From Ignavibacteria bacterium (lineage in GTDB: Bacteria; Bacteroidota; Ignavibacteria; Tepidaquicellales; Tepidaquicellaceae), in assembly GCA_016929695.1 (NCBI GenBank), contig JAFGII010000076.1, forward strand, positions 1 through 63,245: a stretch of DNA of 63,245 nucleotides, read 5' to 3'. Of this stretch, positions 62,017 through 63,245 are shown piece by piece (the first letter of the stretch is position 1; every line of letters starts with the position of its first letter). The notes under the pieces are model-generated. The model was not told the DNA's origin. It searched no databases and saw only the letters and a list, made by a program, of their open reading frames with translations. The translations under genes were made by a program, and so were the position numbers.

Positions 62017-62694
62017 ATGAAAAAATTAATATTCATAATTTCGGTTTTATTAATAACAGCTGCGGTAATATTATTTTCTACTTCGATGAACGGAGAGACT
62101 AAAAATATCGCACCTTTGAATTTAAATGATTCGGATGATGTGGAGATCATTATTAATGTTGATTCAATTATTAAAAAAGTGCTTGACAAGGATGTATTTA
62201 TTGCAATCGATACAATGGATTTTGAATTTAGCGAACTTGAAAATATTAATATTCATCTGGATTCTCTTGATTTTGACGGACTAGAAAATCTGGGCGTAAA
62301 TCTTGATTCGATCGATATTAAACTTGATAATCTCGATATAGAAATAGAAAAACTGATGGATAGTCTTGATGTAAAGAAGATAATAATAAGAGTGAAAGGA
62401 GATGAAATGGATTCACTGAAATGCAGAATGAAGAAACTAAAAATTGAGTTGTCCGAAAAATTCAGTACAATGAAAGATTCAATGAAATTCAAGATGCATA
62501 AAATGAAAGAAGAAATAAAGAAAGATATTAAAATTAATCATCTGCAAAAATATAAGGATTACAAAAATATGTCCGACGAGGAAATTATTGAATCGCTGAA
62601 AGAAAACGGTATTATTGAAAACGAGAATGAAATTGACATAAAAAGGGAGGACGGAAAAGTTAAAATAAAAATTACAAAAGAAAAAGTATATTAA
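62017..62694 (+). CDS. Secreted acidic repeat protein of the sigma/anti-sigma operon
   Basis: The 225-residue protein has a signal or anchor (about 4-22, IFIISVLLITAAVILFSTS). A region of alternating hydrophobic and acidic residues follows (about 45-110, IHLDSLDFDGLENLGV, LDSIDIKLDNLDIEIEKL). A Lys/Met-rich helical part (about 125-185) and an acidic end with NENEIDIKREDGKVKI complete it. The alternation recalls the IPDIE/EIEIQ tail of the previous protein, 11 bases upstream. No known family is recognised. It may be the sensing or effector partner in the envelope. Confidence 0.7.
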   Translation: MKKLIFIISVLLITAAVILFSTSMNGETKNIAPLNLNDSDDVEIIINVDSIIKKVLDKDVFIAIDTMDFEFSELENINIHLDSLDFDGLENLGVNLDSIDIKLDNLDIEIEKLMDSLDVKKIIIRVKGDEMDSLKCRMKKLKIELSEKFSTMKDSMKFKMHKMKEEIKKDIKINHLQKYKDYKNMSDEEIIESLKENGIIENENEIDIKREDGKVKIKITKEKVY

Positions 62695-62780
62695 CAAATC
62701 TTTTATATTTTTTGGGGGCGTTCAGAATTTTATCGGAAGTTATCTGCGCTGAAGCTTTTGTAGTCTTATTCAAGGAACAG

Positions 62781-62808
62781 GTAGAGACAAGGTATGCCTT
62801 GTCTCTAC
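62781..62808. repeat. 28-nt near-perfect palindrome, second copy of the dispersed element
   Basis: GTAGAGACAAGGTA (62781-62794) is followed by TGCCTTGTCTCTAC (62795-62808), which pairs throughout with one G-T. It shares GTAGAGACA-GG and its mirror with the palindrome at 37850-37879. It lies 25 bases past the stop of the minus-strand dipeptidase gene, between convergent genes. Confidence 0.88.
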
Positions 62809-62833
62809 TTATTACTTGTTTTATTGTTGCTTT

Positions 62834-63245
62834 TTAATGTCCGGGTTCCTTAATAACTTTATATCTGTCGCCTGTTTCTTTAACGATTAATTTATACCAT
62901 TCGGGACTGTATCCCGGCTGGTTAACTTTCGGGAATTTCATATCGGAGGTAATTGTTTTGATATTTCCGTCCATAAATTTTGTGAACAGATGTGCATATA
63001 ATTTTTTCCATGCTGCAAATGTTTGTGCTCCCTTAGCAACAGAATATTCAGTTAAAAATTTTACTGCAAGTTCGGGATTTTGTTTATACAATTCAGCGGC
63101 TCTTGAATCAATTTCACCGGAATTGTTAATATAGGAAAGTTCAAGTTCTTTTTGCAAATCCCTGATTTCCGGAATCATATCAATCCATCGTGTATAGGCA
63201 AAATTTGAAACCTGATTGAAGATCCAGAAAGCAGCACTGTCGGAA
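62834..63245 (-). CDS. C69-family dipeptidase, C-terminal part (gene runs off the window)
   Basis: The frame is open to the right edge. The visible 137 or so codons begin before an internal Met at 63178 and read AAFWIFNQVSNFAYTRW, MIPEIRDLQKELELSY, then KFMDGNIKTITSDMKFPKVN and a short GDRYKVIKEPGH end. The F-N-x-V-S-N-x-A motif is typical of the C-terminal half of peptidase family C69 (PepD/U34), N-terminal nucleophile dipeptidases. The catalytic Cys would lie outside the window. The Met at 63178 is not the gene start. Confidence 0.8.
   Translation of the reverse strand, partial: SDSAAFWIFNQVSNFAYTRWIDMIPEIRDLQKELELSYINNSGEIDSRAAELYKQNPELAVKFLTEYSVAKGAQTFAAWKKLYAHLFTKFMDGNIKTITSDMKFPKVNQPGYSPEWYKLIVKETGDRYKVIKEPGH

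Noticed and set aside
63178-63245. Met at 63178 as the start of a complete 114-residue gene
   Set aside because: The frame continues to the window edge with recognisable C69-family sequence (FNQVSNFAYTRW), so the gene is partial.

Overview
The window is AT-rich (roughly one third G+C by eye) and looks like a chromosomal segment of a member of the Ignavibacteria or a close relative in the Bacteroidota-Chlorobiota group. The clues are two proteins with type IX secretion C-terminal sorting domains (QNYPNPFNP-type and QNFPNPFNK-type motifs), a complete alternative complex III gene set followed by an A2-type cytochrome oxidase, few Shine-Dalgarno sequences, and many W/Y-rich or beta-barrel envelope proteins. 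Genus and species cannot be assigned from the sequence alone. I see no phage, insertion sequence, integrase or CRISPR array.

Layout. 1-7.5 kb: loosely packed envelope genes (YD-like repeat protein, DUF4136-like lipoprotein, DUF6600-like protein, T9SS cargo, DUF6544-like membrane protein), a Ppx/GppA phosphatase and tRNA-Pro(UGG). 7.9-12.6 kb: a dedicated acyl carrier protein with a KBL-like alpha-oxoamine synthase, a second KBL paralogue and an LptF/LptG permease. 12.6-17 kb: SRP RNA, a Gfo/Idh/MocA oxidoreductase, a PhoB/PhoR-like two-component pair and a lipoprotein. 17-26.4 kb, minus strand: a probable operon running from a metallopeptidase/propeller/barrel protein through holA, an ECF sigma factor with a likely anti-sigma protein, purS, purQ and tatA to gatA, preceded by a methyltransferase gene. 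26.7-35.2 kb, plus strand: a seven-gene Mrp Na+/H+ antiporter operon and a P2-type cation ATPase. 35.3-37.7 kb: sirtuin, CDF metal exporter and a small unknown gene.

37.9-55.7 kb, all minus strand: a respiratory supercluster. In transcription order it is pentaheme cytochrome ActA, a small unknown protein, ActB, ActC, a fused ActD-ActE, ActF, a membrane cytochrome c, Sco, CoxA, CoxC, Cox4, CoxB, CtaB, a polytopic protein with a cytochrome c domain, CydA and CydB. This would give quinol oxidation by alternative complex III, electron transfer to an aa3-type oxidase, and a parallel bd quinol oxidase, all from one gene block. Upstream on the same strand are three Cys-rich or metal-binding small proteins (HMA, double YHS, Cys-rich secreted), which suggest copper handling.

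57.3-63.2 kb: a frameshifted DUF3788 remnant, an outer-membrane-like protein, a GNAT acetyltransferase, an orphan T9SS tail, and a three-gene unit (ECF sigma factor, overlapping membrane anti-sigma-like protein, secreted acidic repeat protein) with a candidate self-regulated promoter. The window closes inside a C69-family dipeptidase gene. Short dispersed repeats occur throughout: a 30-nt palindrome in two convergent gaps, a CTCCGTAGGAG element, period-7 to period-9 arrays that abut stop codons, and degenerate intergenic repeats.
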